DNA from: Heterocephalus glaber
Taxonomy: Eukaryota > Chordata > Mammalia > Rodentia > Bathyergidae
Assembly (NCBI RefSeq): GCF_000247695.1
Contig: NW_004624734.1
Location: forward strand, 32,507,063 to 32,571,062
Length of the DNA: 64,000 nucleotides
Direction: 5' to 3'
Part shown: positions 42,085 through 51,848 of the stretch, piece after piece
Numbering within the stretch: position 1 is the first letter of the stretch
How the letters are laid out: every line of letters begins with the position of its first letter
Translations under genes and position numbers: made by a program
Notes under the pieces: model-generated
Database searches by the model: none
What the model was told of the DNA's origin: nothing
The model's input: only the letters and a program-made list of their open reading frames with translations

Positions 42085-42318
42085 GAATCCAGAAGTCTGA
42101 GGCAGGAGGATCCTAAATTCGAGCCCAGCCTGGGCAACTTTAGCAACTTAGCAAGATAGTGTCTCAAAATTAAAAAAACAACAAGGCCGGGGATTTAGCT
42201 CAGTGGCACCATGCCTGCCTCACAAGCACAAGGTCCTGAGTTCGATCTCTGGCACAAAAACAAAAGGTTAGGAATGTAGCTCAATGTGAAGGCCTTAGGT
42301 TCAGTCCCCAGTACTGGG
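42085..42318 (+). repeat. B1-dID dimeric SINE interrupted by a young ID
   Basis: The B1 part (42085-42184: AAGTCTGAGGCAGGAGGATC, GAGCCCAGCCTGGGCAAC, TAGTGTCTCAAAAT and an A-rich linker) should continue straight into the shortened ID half. Instead a complete ID copy (42185-42264) lies between. The dID half follows at 42265-42318 (AGGTTAGGAATGTAGCTCAA, GGTTCAGTCCCCAGTAC). The comparison copy at 12042-12271 has the uninterrupted structure. Confidence 0.8.
42185..42264 (+). repeat. Young ID SINE nested in a B1-dID
   Basis: GGCCGGGGATTTAGCTCAGT, GGCACCATGCCTGCCTCACA, AGCACAAGGTCC, GAGTTCGATCTCTGGCAC and an AAAAAC tail. It was inserted in the A-rich linker of the dimer, so any target duplication merges with A-rich sequence. 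Confidence 0.9.
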
Positions 42319-42729
42319 GGGAGAAAAGGTTACACATTTTTTTAAAAAAGCAGTTTTCCCTTGGGCTTTAGTTACCTTATAAATCTTACTATGTTCTAGT
42401 TATAAATTGTAGATGGTGAGTGAAAGTTTGCAGATGTCTTCACATTTCAAAAGATCCTTCCTTGCCATATATTTTAAAAATGAACCAATACTGTGCATTC
42501 CACCTGGCACATCCCACATGATATATTGCATAGACAGCGAGAGAGCACCCTGCTAGGGCCTGGTGTGGACCTGCAACTTGGCCAGACACTGACATTCGCC
42601 AGGGCTGGGGCTCCAGGTCAAACTATCTGTGGGATGGGCTTCCCGGCAGGCACCAGGCCACTGGGCAGGGTGCCATGGGTTAGGAGATTGTGAGGCACCT
42701 GAGTGAAGGAAGGGAATGATTTTCCTTCT
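42319..42729. other. Unique sequence, no gene seen
   Basis: Nothing recognised apart from A/T-rich runs near 42340 and 42475. Confidence 0.4.
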
Positions 42730-42850
42730 GTGTTTCAACTCAGGGCCTTTGCACCAGACCTTTTCAAAATTATGATTTTATTTTGAGACTATGGCTAAGT
42801 CACTAAATTGCCCAACTTGGGCTCTACCTTGGTTTTTTAGCCTTCCTCTG
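42730..42850 (-). repeat. B1-dID fragment
   Basis: Reverse orientation: CAACTCAGGGCCTTTGCACC (ID side) then TTATTTTGAGACTATGGCTA, AGTCACTAAATTGCCCAACT, TGGGCTCTACC (B1 side). Diverged, 5' part missing. Confidence 0.6.
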
Positions 42851-43595
42851 GAGAAAACTTGTGACTGCAAAGTTGCTGGTTGGGTGTCTTCTACCACACT
42901 GATTAGAAGAGGCCAGGGCAGTGTGCAGTGGTGAGCCCTCCTGAGCCACCATTCCTTGCTTCCCTCTGCCTTTTCTAACTCCTCCCCTTTCCCCTTTGCC
43001 TCTCCACCCAGCTGTTCTTCCCCGGGGGAAGGGGGTGGTGTTCCTCCCCTCCCCTTCCTTCTTCTGGCCTTTCAAGTCCTCCAGCCTCCCAGCCCTGTTT
43101 TCCCTCATACCCCACACTCTTTGTTGCTGAATTCAAGGTTCCCAATGCAACAGAGCTTTGATGATTTGCCCCAATTGAGCAGGAATGTCAGCTTAAATTA
43201 ATGAGGAGTCTGAATAATAGAATTTTAAAGCTTAGTTGCTTTCACCCTTCTAAGACATCCTTTCCATGGAGAAGTGTTAGAATTTAAATTCAGTAACAGC
43301 TGAAGTTGAGAAATAGGGTAATAGGTTTAGATAATCTTTTAAATGGTCTACTAGAAAGAAACCATTTATAATCAGTACATACTTTCTTTGAATCAGAGTA
43401 TTTCTGCTCCTAAAATCTTTCATTCTTTTTGTCACCATGATTTTACCAGGCTTCCCAGGGATCCACCAGAGTTTCAGCAAGTTCTATATAATAGACATTT
43501 TTACATCAAAAGTCTCTCAGGGAATTTTAAATTTTCAATTACATGAGCAATACACGAATACTTTCTCTTTGCAAAAAAATTTAAAATCTTAGAAG
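42851..43595. other. Unique sequence, no gene seen
   Basis: Pyrimidine-rich at 42950-43110, which produces a low-complexity 97-codon frame on the minus strand. No repeat family named. The AT-rich part 43500-43595 may be an old repeat split by the B1 that follows. Confidence 0.4.
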
Positions 43596-43768
43596 ATAGC
43601 AATATGTCAGCCATGGTGGTGTATACCTGTAATCTCGGCACTTCAGGGAGGGTGAATAGGTGGATCACCAGGAGTTCAAGGCCAATCTGGGCTAAATAGT
43701 GAGTTCAAGGACAGCCTGGACTACATAATGAGTTCCTGTCTCAAAAAACAAACTAAAAAATAGCAATA
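43596..43768 (+). repeat. B1 SINE with 29-bp internal duplication and target duplication
   Basis: Body 43605-43759: GCCATGGTGGTGTATACCTG, TAATCTCGGCACTTC, then two adjacent 29-bp units starting GAGTTCAAGG (43672-43700 and 43701-43729), then GTTCCTGTCTCAAAAAAC. The tandem corresponds to the internal 29-bp duplication known from mouse-type B1. Direct repeat ATAGCAATA at 43596-43604 and 43760-43768. Confidence 0.92.
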
Positions 43769-44084
43769 AATTAAAACCTTAATAATAAAATAATTTCTGT
43801 TATCCTTTTTATACCACTTTCTTTAAGGCAATAAAAATGTATTATCTCTAACTATCCTGCATAAAAGTCCTTTCTCTCTGGCGCTGTCTAAGGGGAAATC
43901 ACCCCTACCTGATTGGGTCTCACTTTTTAAAAAAACATAAGTAGTGGCTGAGGTAGTTAAAGACCCCAGCTTTCCTGGTCAATGTTATCATGCCTCAATT
44001 TACCCTATTTTCTTCCCACATCGCTTCCATGTTCCATCTCAGTTATCTGCCAGGAAAACTCACAGAGTGGAGCACATGTAGCAA

Positions 44085-44185
44085 ATGTTAACAATCACTA
44101 AATCTAGATAAAGGTATCTGGGTGTTCTTACACTATTTTCTGTACTTCTCTGAAACTTTAAAATTTTTATAACTAAAAAAGAACA
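44085..44185 (+). repeat. L1M 3' terminal fragment
   Basis: AATCTAGATAAAGGTATCTG, GGTGTTCTTACACTATTTTC, TGTACTTCTCTGAAACTTTA and AAATTTTTATAAC match the usual last 100 bases of L1M elements. Confidence 0.7.
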
Positions 44186-44499
44186 ACACCAAATTCTAAG
44201 AATAAGAAGCATATGACTCTAAGAAGAACAGAGGATCAGTCCTAGTCACAATTGTCCTCTTCCTAGTGATTCCCAGGTATGCATTGGGAAAGGCTGTTCC
44301 TCATTTATAGGAAAAGTAACAAAAGTAATGATCAGTATGTTTATTAGCAATGTGCATAATTTCTAAGCTCTTTCAGACGTAGTCTTCTTTTGGCCTGTAG
44401 GATAGGAAAGGCAAGAACCAGCCCATGTTATGGATGAGGACACCAAGAGATTCATGATACTAGCTAGTACTACCAATGCACAGATGACTGCCTTCTGAC
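44186..44499. other. Unique or unrecognised sequence
   Basis: A weak MIR-like trace (GTTATGGATGAGGACACCAA near 44428) is present; otherwise nothing recognised. Confidence 0.4.
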
Positions 44500-44660
44500 C
44501 AGGCAGCAGGCACAGTTTTAGGTACCAACACACGCTAGCTAACTTTTATCCTTCCAACAGTTCTATGAGTTATATGTGAGATTGCCCAAGATTACAAAGG
44601 TAGTAAGTGGTAGACTGGAACATGAACCCAGAAAATCTACCCACAAACCTGCACTCTTAA
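44500..44660 (-). repeat. MIR SINE fragment
   Basis: Reverse MIR with an internal deletion: TTATCCTTCCAACAGTTCTA, TGAGTTATATGTGAG, AGATTACAAAGGTAGTAAGT, GGAACATGAACCCAG, CTGCACTCTTAAATACC. Confidence 0.7.
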
Positions 44661-44766
44661 ATACCTACATGTTCATGCAATGATATGACACATGTCTTTC
44701 TTGTATCTGAGAGGGAACCTGGTAACTTCTGGGATGCAGACTATCAATGTGTTTTTTTGGCTCGTA

Positions 44767-44894
44767 CAGCATTTTATAATTTTTGATTTTTTTTTTTTTT
44801 TGGTACCAGGGATCAAACTTGGGTCCTTGCGCTTGCGAGGCAGGTGGCAGAACCACTGAGCTAAATCCCCAGCCCAGCATTTTATAATTTTTGA
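44767..44894 (-). repeat. Young ID SINE with perfect 19-20-bp target duplication
   Basis: Body 44787-44874 in reverse: a long T run, GGTACCAGGGATCAAACTTG, TTGCGCTTGCGAGGCAGG, AACCACTGAGCTAAATCCCC. The flanks share AGCATTTTATAATTTTTGA without mismatch (44768-44786 and 44876-44894, plus a possible preceding C). The longest target duplication in the window. Confidence 0.95.
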
Positions 44895-45358
44895 ATTTCA
44901 AGATGTTTTTAAAGAAAGACTTCATCTAAGAATCCAGATTTCTGGCTTCCCTTGAAAAATCAGAAGTCCTTGCAACATCCTGTATGGTAACAACTGGTTG
45001 AAGCTGAATACTAAGAAAAACATTTTCAGGACACTTGTTACACATGTTAAGGAAGACTATTCAGGAAGGGACATTGAGAAGGGGTTTTGCGGTAGGGGAG
45101 AGAGACTGGGCTCAACTCTTGAATACAGAAGGGAAGAATGGGAATTTACAGCCAAGGCACACATGGGAGTCAATGGATGAAAAAATTACTAAGAGGAAAC
45201 ATCAAGGTTAGGGGGATACTGGCTAAAGCGATTTGATAGGATTCTTACTGAAGGCAGGACAGAGTGATAACATTGAGAACGTAGGATGAGAAATTTGATC
45301 AGACCTGGATGGTGATCAGATATCAAGGGTAAGAATTTTCAAAAAATTGACTCAGCAG
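44895..45358. other. Unique sequence, no gene seen
   Basis: No recognised repeat. The 60-codon frame at 44998-45180 has no recognisable features. Confidence 0.4.
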
Positions 45359-45486
45359 GGTTTTTTGAGAAAACTGAGACTTCCACGTCACTAAGTTGCC
45401 CAGGCTGGGCTTGAGCTTGCCATCCTCCTGCCTCAGACTCACAGAGTGCTGGGATTACATGTGTGTGCCACCACATCTGGCTTCAG
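45359..45486 (-). repeat. B1 SINE
   Basis: Reverse B1 monomer: TTTTTTGAGAAAACTGAGAC, ACTAAGTTGCCCAGGCTGGG, CTTGAGCTTGCCATCCTCC, TGCCTCAGACTCACAGAGTG, CTGGGATTACATGTGTGTGC. An imperfect direct repeat (TCAGCAGGG and TCAGCGGG) flanks it. No 29-bp duplication. Confidence 0.85.
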
Positions 45487-45974
45487 CGGGATTATTGCTA
45501 AAACTGAACTAAGCAAGCCAGAGCCCAAGGTTGGGGTCTACTCAGACAGAGGGCTTAGAGCAAACTGACTCAGATTTGCTCATCTGTAACTACCGCCTAC
45601 TGTTATAGGACATGCTCTCTCCAATTTGTCAGTCCCCACAACTCCCAATTATTGCACTTTGCCTCTTTTTGCCCATCTAGCATCTCAGTTTGCAAGCCTT
45701 GAACTGTAGAAGGCTACAATCCCAAAGAAGCAGAATACACTTTCTGCCCTGGTGCTATCAACATACTACCAAAGCCATTATTTATTCATCTGACTATCCA
45801 GCCAACCATTCACTCAGGCACCTACCCATCATCCATCTTTCTACTCTTTCCGTCTATGCACCCTCCTTCCTTAGCAATTCTCAGATTGTACAAATCACAT
45901 CTACATTTCTTGGCCAACACCTACTTTCCTCCCATTCAGATTAGGATGGGTGATGATCTGACGAGGAAAATAGT
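45487..45974. other. Unique sequence, no gene seen
   Basis: A CCAT-rich part (45770-45850) is low in complexity. Nothing else recognised. Confidence 0.4.
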
Positions 45975-46471
45975 CATGGCAGGTGACAACTGTTCTCTCA
46001 AAATTCACATGTTGAAGCACTAACATCCCATGTGACTATATTTGTTTTTTTTGTTTTGTTTTTTTTGTACCGGGGATTGAACTCCGGTCTTTGTGCTTGC
46101 GCAGCAGGCACCAAAACCACAGAGCTAAATCCCCAGCCCTCGTGTGACTATATTTGAAGATAAAGCTTTTATTTTTAAAAAATGTTTTTTGAAGATAGTG
46201 CTTTTAAAAAGCAGGTAAATCAGATTGTATGAGGGCATAAGTGTGGGGTCCTAATGCAATAAGACTGGTGCCTTTATAAGTATAGGAAGAGACACTAGAA
46301 GCTCATGCACAGAGGAAAGCCACAAGCCAAGGAATGAGCCTCCAAGAGAACTCCAAACCCGCTGGCACCTTGTCCTTGGACTTCTAGTCTCCAGAACAAT
46401 GAGAAAATAAATGTCTGTTGTTTAAGCTACACAGCCTGTGGTATTCTTTATGGCAGCTGAGCAGACTACAG
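45975..46471 (+). mobile_element. MLT1-type MaLR LTR, interrupted by a young ID
   Basis: Plus orientation, canonical MLT1 order: CAAAATTCACATGTTGAAGC, ACTAACATCCCATGTGAC, then after the SINE GATTGTATGAGGGCATAAGT, GTGGGGTCCTAATGC, CCTTTATAAGTATAGGAAGA, GCTGGCACCTTGTCCTTGGA, CTTCTAGTCTCCAGAAC, AATGAGAAAATAAATGTCTG (polyadenylation region) and TGGCAGCTGAGCAGACTACA. Solo LTR with no internal genes. Confidence 0.88.
46031..46156 (-). repeat. Young ID SINE with 14-bp target duplication
   Basis: Body 46045-46142 in reverse: T/G-rich tail, GTACCGGGGATTGAACTCC, TTGTGCTTGCGCAGCAGG, CCACAGAGCTAAATCCCC. The flanks share TGTGACTATATTTG (46031-46044 and 46143-46156), which is itself MLT1 sequence. Confidence 0.93.
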
Positions 46472-49400
46472 CAGGAAACTATTTTCCACATGCCCTCTGT
46501 TCATGTGTTGTACTCTCATCACCATCCTCCACCTCTTTCCCTCCACAGGCCATTTCCTAGCACCCAGGGCCATTTGGGTTAATGGCTTTGACAAACTAAT
46601 CAGGAATGCCAGTCAAGAAGGTTTATGGTTTCTTCAATAATATGAACATCACCATTTGGATGAGCTCTGAGGTTGGGGAAAGCATGGAGAAGGTGCCCTA
46701 AAGAATTCTACCAATAAGATGAACTCAGACCATTTCAATAAACATGTCTGACACCAAGAGATGTTGCTTAAAGTTCACGGCATAAGGAGACTTGGGAGCT
46801 GAGTTGGGGGCATGGAAAATATTAGCAAAAAAATATTACTAGGTTAAGGAACACTGAGAGCTATAGGTCTCGCCAGCTAGTTTGCTGGGTTTAGCAAGCT
46901 GTTTTTGTCTGGAGATTATGAGTCCAGCTTAAGCAGCACAATTGCTACAAAATTTGCTTCATCTTAAGCCTTCCTGTGGGTCTCCACCAGGTGTTCTAGT
47001 TAGAGAAGCTTATGCTATTGACACAAAGATAGGTGGTTACTGATTAATCCTGGAGGAGCCTAGAGAACTGGGGGAAAGCCAAACTGGCTTCTGCTTCATC
47101 TTTGCATCTACTTCCAAGCTGTTAGATTGAGAATGACTGTGGAGTGTGGATGGTTGTTGGCGTGAGAGGCCAGGCAAACCCCAGATGGGTTCTCTGGCCC
47201 CAGAGGACAGCCAATGGCAATAGACTTCAACCTCTGATTTTAAATGGAATGAGCAGGGATCTGGAAGTGATCCAGAAGGATTGGCTCTAGAATCCCTCAG
47301 CAGCAGGCTTAGAAACACTGCCAGACTTACCTTCTCTGCCATCAGAGTCTCGAAGGGGAACACTGCAATTTTAGTCAGTAGATAAATGTGTCAGTCATGG
47401 GAAAATTTAACCAATGATTTAATCAACACCGACATATTCAAAGCTCAAGAAAGGTCAGGAAAATGGAATTGTTTAGATTTGCTTTTACTTTACTCATGGC
47501 GTCATGTCCACTAAAAAGAAAATAGAAATACTGCATTGCAATTTGAAGGGAGATGGCTTGGAATGGGCTCTTACATGTTTGATGAGGTATAAAGGTAATG
47601 GTGTCTGGTGAATAAAGGGAAAGCCTGGTACCACAGTTCAACTCTTCCCCTAGTCCTCTAGTTGATGTCTGGAGTCACATGGAACACAATTTCTCTAAAT
47701 CAGTTGAAACAGGGCAACACTATGCATGACTAGTCTTCCAAAAACATCATGAAGATTTACGAATAATTTCAAGTGAAGAGCTCTGAGCATCTTGGGAGAA
47801 CACAACTGATAGAACCTAGTCCTAGTGTGTTCTAAATGTTAGTTTGAAAGTAAATTGCTTGGGATTTGTTAGTCAAGTATCTGGGACCAGGGGAGGGTGG
47901 GGAGATTAATGAAGGGAGACTATCTTCCCACTTGCTATGTCAGAGTTCTTCAGTGGAAGTTTCTTTTCTGCTGATGAATGGTTTTGGGGAAAGGGAAATT
48001 GCTCCAAGGATTGGGAAGGAGGAAAGACATCTTGGTCTCATAGTAGAACAGGATTTTCTTCAGTTGAGGTTTTATTGCCATCCTTGCTTCCATATCACAC
48101 CTTCCTCAATCTTAAATAAGTCTCAAGAGCCTTCCATCCCACTCACCAGTCCTCTACCTCTGTGACCGGGCACTTTAAAGGAGCACTAATATTTTTTGCT
48201 AATATTTTTCATGCCCCCATCTCAGCTTCCAAGTCTCCTTAAAAGGGCGATACAACCCTGACATCAGGAGACAGGGATGGAGAAGTGATAGGAGATATCT
48301 AGGCTGTGACAGGTGTATGGAGGTCAGGTCCATCATAATAGGAAAGGGAGGAAGAAGAGAAGAATCTCTGCAGCAATATTAGAGGATATAGAGTGCACTA
48401 GAGTTTATCATTGTCTTGCCCTCTCACATTCCCCTGTAATGGAAGCAGCCTTGCACACACCTTCTGCTGCTTCGAGAGCCTTGTTTTCAATGATTTCCCC
48501 AGCCCACAATTGGTTGGTTAGCCAGTGACCCATGAAACAAAACAAGAAGATAACCCTGGGCCAATCAGGTTCTCTCTTAGTAATTTCAAACAAGGAAAAA
48601 AAAACCAAAGGGGACAGAAGTTGAAAGGAGCTAGAGACACCAGGAGGAGCCATATGTAAACCAAAGTTTTCAGTAACCAGAACTTACAGTATGCAGGACA
48701 AGTCTTCTGGGAGAAAGAGTATTTCGGGGCAGATGTGCAGAGAAATGCAGAGATATCGAGGTAAAGAATTTCCAGGGCCGCCTCCTCTTCAAAAGGCTTT
48801 CTAATTCCATGTCACTCATATCCTAACAACACACATCACCTTTTACCAGAGGTAATTCAGACTGCTTTTGCCAGTGAAGAGTCCAACTGTAACCAAAAGC
48901 TGTACAAGTTCCTTGTAGATAGGTTGCTTTGGGGAGAACGAGCAGGCTGCTCTCTTAGCAAACATGGCCACCACTATAGCTGACTAGGAAGCTGCTTGCC
49001 TACTTGAGATTAGGTTTCAGGCAGGAAATGGTGTGACCTAATTTGTCTCTCTGTTCTAAGGACATCAGAGTAGGCCAAAACTATGCTTAGGTCCTGAAGA
49101 AAGGAAGTTGTGGCATCTACAAAGAACTGGTTTGGTCTTAGAAAGTCCCTTTTAAATTACTAAAATACAGATCACAAATCTCTCTGAAAAAGAACTTTCA
49201 AACTATATCTTTTTTTCCTAAAGGGAGCAAAGAGGTGTGGCAGCCATGTTAGTTCACCAAGATCTTACGAATCATTTCTCATCTCTGATTTCAGGACTCA
49301 GGAGGGCTAAACTGGAAGGAAAAGCAAGAGTGGCTCTTGTCAATACAAGACCTCATTTGTTATGTCCACAGCCTCTTCGAAATGTCCCCCAGCAAGGCTG

Positions 49401-49880
49401 CCATCAGCACTTGACTAAAAACACATGGAGGCAGCCCACTCAGATCAGGAATTCATTACCGGAAGAATAATAAGGGAAAGACTCCCCCTCACCCCTACCC
49501 CACCTCTCTGCTGCAGAGAGAGCTGCTTTCTGGAAAAGTGGCAGGGTTTGGGAATTTGAATCATGTCTGGTAAGAAGGGAAGAATGGAAGTGGAAGGGCA
49601 CATTTCCAGAAGACTTTTTACACAATGCATGATGATTCCGGACAACTCAAAGCCAACTGTTCCATCTTAAATGTATTACTACAACTGGACTATGGCTTCC
49701 TTGAGCCCATTATCCTTTCCCAGAGTTATTAGTATCTGAGAGAACTAAGTACCCAGAGTTAACTGGTGCTAAAAAAAAAAAAAAAGGACCTGTAGACTGC
49801 AGAACTATTTTGTCTCTCTTCCTCAACACCATCCTGGAGGTCTTTGACACATGTCAGGTAATCCAAGGGAACAGTACATA
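46472..49880. other. Unique sequence, no gene seen
   Basis: About 3.4 kb with no repeat I can name and no credible exon. Frames of 80-108 codons (47037-47363, 47866-48165, 48408-48653) are unrecognised. A 15-base A run lies at about 49771-49785. Confidence 0.45.
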
Positions 49881-49997
49881 AAAGAAGTGGATTCAATGGC
49901 CAGGGATTTAGCTCAGTGGTATCACCGCCTGCCTTAAAAGTGCAAGGTCCTAAGTTTGATCCCTGGTACAAAAAAAAAAAAAAAAAGAAGTGGATTC
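49881..49997 (+). repeat. Young ID SINE with 14-bp target duplication
   Basis: Body 49895-49983: AATGGCCAGGGATTTAGCTC, AGTGGTATCACCGCCTGCC, AAGTGCAAGGTCC, AAGTTTGATCCCTGGTAC and an A tail of about 15. Direct repeat AAAGAAGTGGATTC at 49881-49894 and 49984-49997. Confidence 0.93.
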
Positions 49998-50951
49998 GAA
50001 AGAATGAAGCATTTGCGAGCTTGTTGGGAACAGCAGCATATGGCAAGGGTTACAAGTGTTCAGTTACATTCAGTTCTCCTTCCCTTCCCAATATGGGAAA
50101 TTTGGACTTTCCTGCTTCCCTGAAGTTAGGCAGGGCTACATGGCTGTGTAGCCATGAGACAAGTGATGTGTGTCAATCTTGTTCTTCCTTTCTTAACCTC
50201 TCTCTTCCTCTAAAGGGCAACTGTGAAAATGAATGTTAACACTACAGTGCAATACTGAGTTACTACATAGAGAAAAGTGTATCTGTAGAGCTCTTGGACT
50301 TATACAGACTTCAAGTCACTGAGATTTGAGGGGTTGTTTTTAGGTAGCAAAATGAAATTTCTTCTGATTTATATACAGTGATTTATAGGTTTTTTTTCCT
50401 CTTTGCAGATTGATTTTGAGTTCTGAAAAAATTGTACTTCATCTGAGCCCTGTCCTTACCAAATTTCAGAGAAATAGGCAATGTGTTTCTCTCTCACCCT
50501 TAGGACATGAAACTGAGAAGTGAGATGGGTTCCTTCCTTCCATTTGAGCAAAAGAAATCTTTGAATTCTATAGTGGAATAAAGTGGAAAGAACAGAGTCC
50601 TTCCATAGGCACAGAAAAAACAATACTTCAAAATGGTTCTAAGACCACAGTTTTTAGGCCAGAATTAGATATTTTGTACTTCATTCTTTTACTTGTTTCT
50701 CCCCCATTACCCATTATCCTCCATTTTCAGAACTCTTTTTTGGCAATCGTGGTTTTGCTGGAAAAACTTTTATAATACTGTGTCTGAGCAATTAACTTGG
50801 CATTGCTTACAACATACAGCCTAAAAGGAAGTCTGCACAGAGCTCAGCATCTCTGAGTTAATCTAGAAATACTTCCAAATCTTTCCCAGGACTGCAGGAC
50901 CTCAACAGAATGGTTAGGAGTCTAGCATAATTAGGGTGACAAAGTTGGATT
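49998..50951. other. Unique sequence, no gene seen
   Basis: No recognised repeat or exon. Confidence 0.4.
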
Positions 50952-50980
50952 TACACACACACACACAAACACACACACAC
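50952..50980 (+). repeat. (CA)n microsatellite
   Basis: An interrupted CA run with one AAAC interruption. Confidence 0.9.
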
Positions 50981-50990
50981 TTCAAAATAC

Positions 50991-51067
50991 CTCTGAATTG
51001 CAAGACCCTGGGTTTGACCCTCAGTATCACAACAAATAAAAACACAAAAAACCAAAAACTCTGAATT
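50991..51067 (+). repeat. 5'-truncated ID SINE with target duplication
   Basis: Only the 3' part of an ID is present (51000-51058: GCAAGACCCTGGGTTTGACC, CTCAGTATCACAAC, AAAACAC tail). Direct repeat CTCTGAATT at 50991-50999 and 51059-51067 flanks it, so the copy was probably truncated at insertion and not afterwards. Confidence 0.75.
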
Positions 51068-51848
51068 ATATTATTAACCACTTTCAATAAAAGTAATTTG
51101 GCAATATGAGATGCTTCTCTAGCATGTCATTTCTAGTATGTCATAGGTTGTACCTGCCTGCCTGGTCTTCGGCTCCTGGGGAAGAATACCACCTGTGTCT
51201 GCCTTCCTACAAACCTTCCCTGGGGCTATTTTCCTGTGCATGTCTCCCAGTCTTTAACAGTGGTGGAAAGTGAAGAAGACAGGAGTAACTTCTCCGTGTT
51301 TTTCTTATTCCCACTGTTATTATTCCCAGCTCTCTGGAGTTGCTGCTCAGGATGCAAAATCCGACCACTAGTATTATTCTTGGTGATTCTATTATTTGGA
51401 AAATATCCACTGAATTCCTATACAATGGTGTGTATAGCATGTGCTGAGTACTTCAGTGAACTGAGGATGGGTAAGACAGGCTGAACAAAATATTACATGG
51501 GGATAGAAGGAACAGGAATGTCCAGGTGCAAATCCCCATTCCATTCTTTCTAGCAAGACAACAAACCCCTCTTGCCTCAGGTCCTCATTGCAAAGAAGGG
51601 ACACTGCAGACTCATCTCACAAGATTGCTGGCAGGGATCAGCGAGGAAGGATCATGTCAAGTGATCATCCAGCAGGTGTTCAGTGTGCAAAAGGAGTGCT
51701 GAGGGGCTGTCCTAGCACCAGGGCTGTGGTGATGGCTGGGGGTGGGGCTCAGAGCTGGAGAGGACAGGGTGGGTTTGTCAACCATGGGGGTGGGGGTGGG
51801 GGTAGACCACTGCCTTGGAGTTTCCTGAGGTCATAAAAAGAGTCTCAG
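51068..51848. other. Unique sequence with a G-rich tract
   Basis: No gene. G-runs cluster at 51738-51802, ending with three G5 blocks separated by single T (51786-51802). Otherwise unrecognised. Confidence 0.5.

Noticed and set aside
42085..42318. A new trimeric SINE (B1-ID-dID)
   Set aside because: More simply explained as a complete ID inserted into the A-rich linker of a B1-dID dimer; the uninterrupted dimer exists at 12042-12271.
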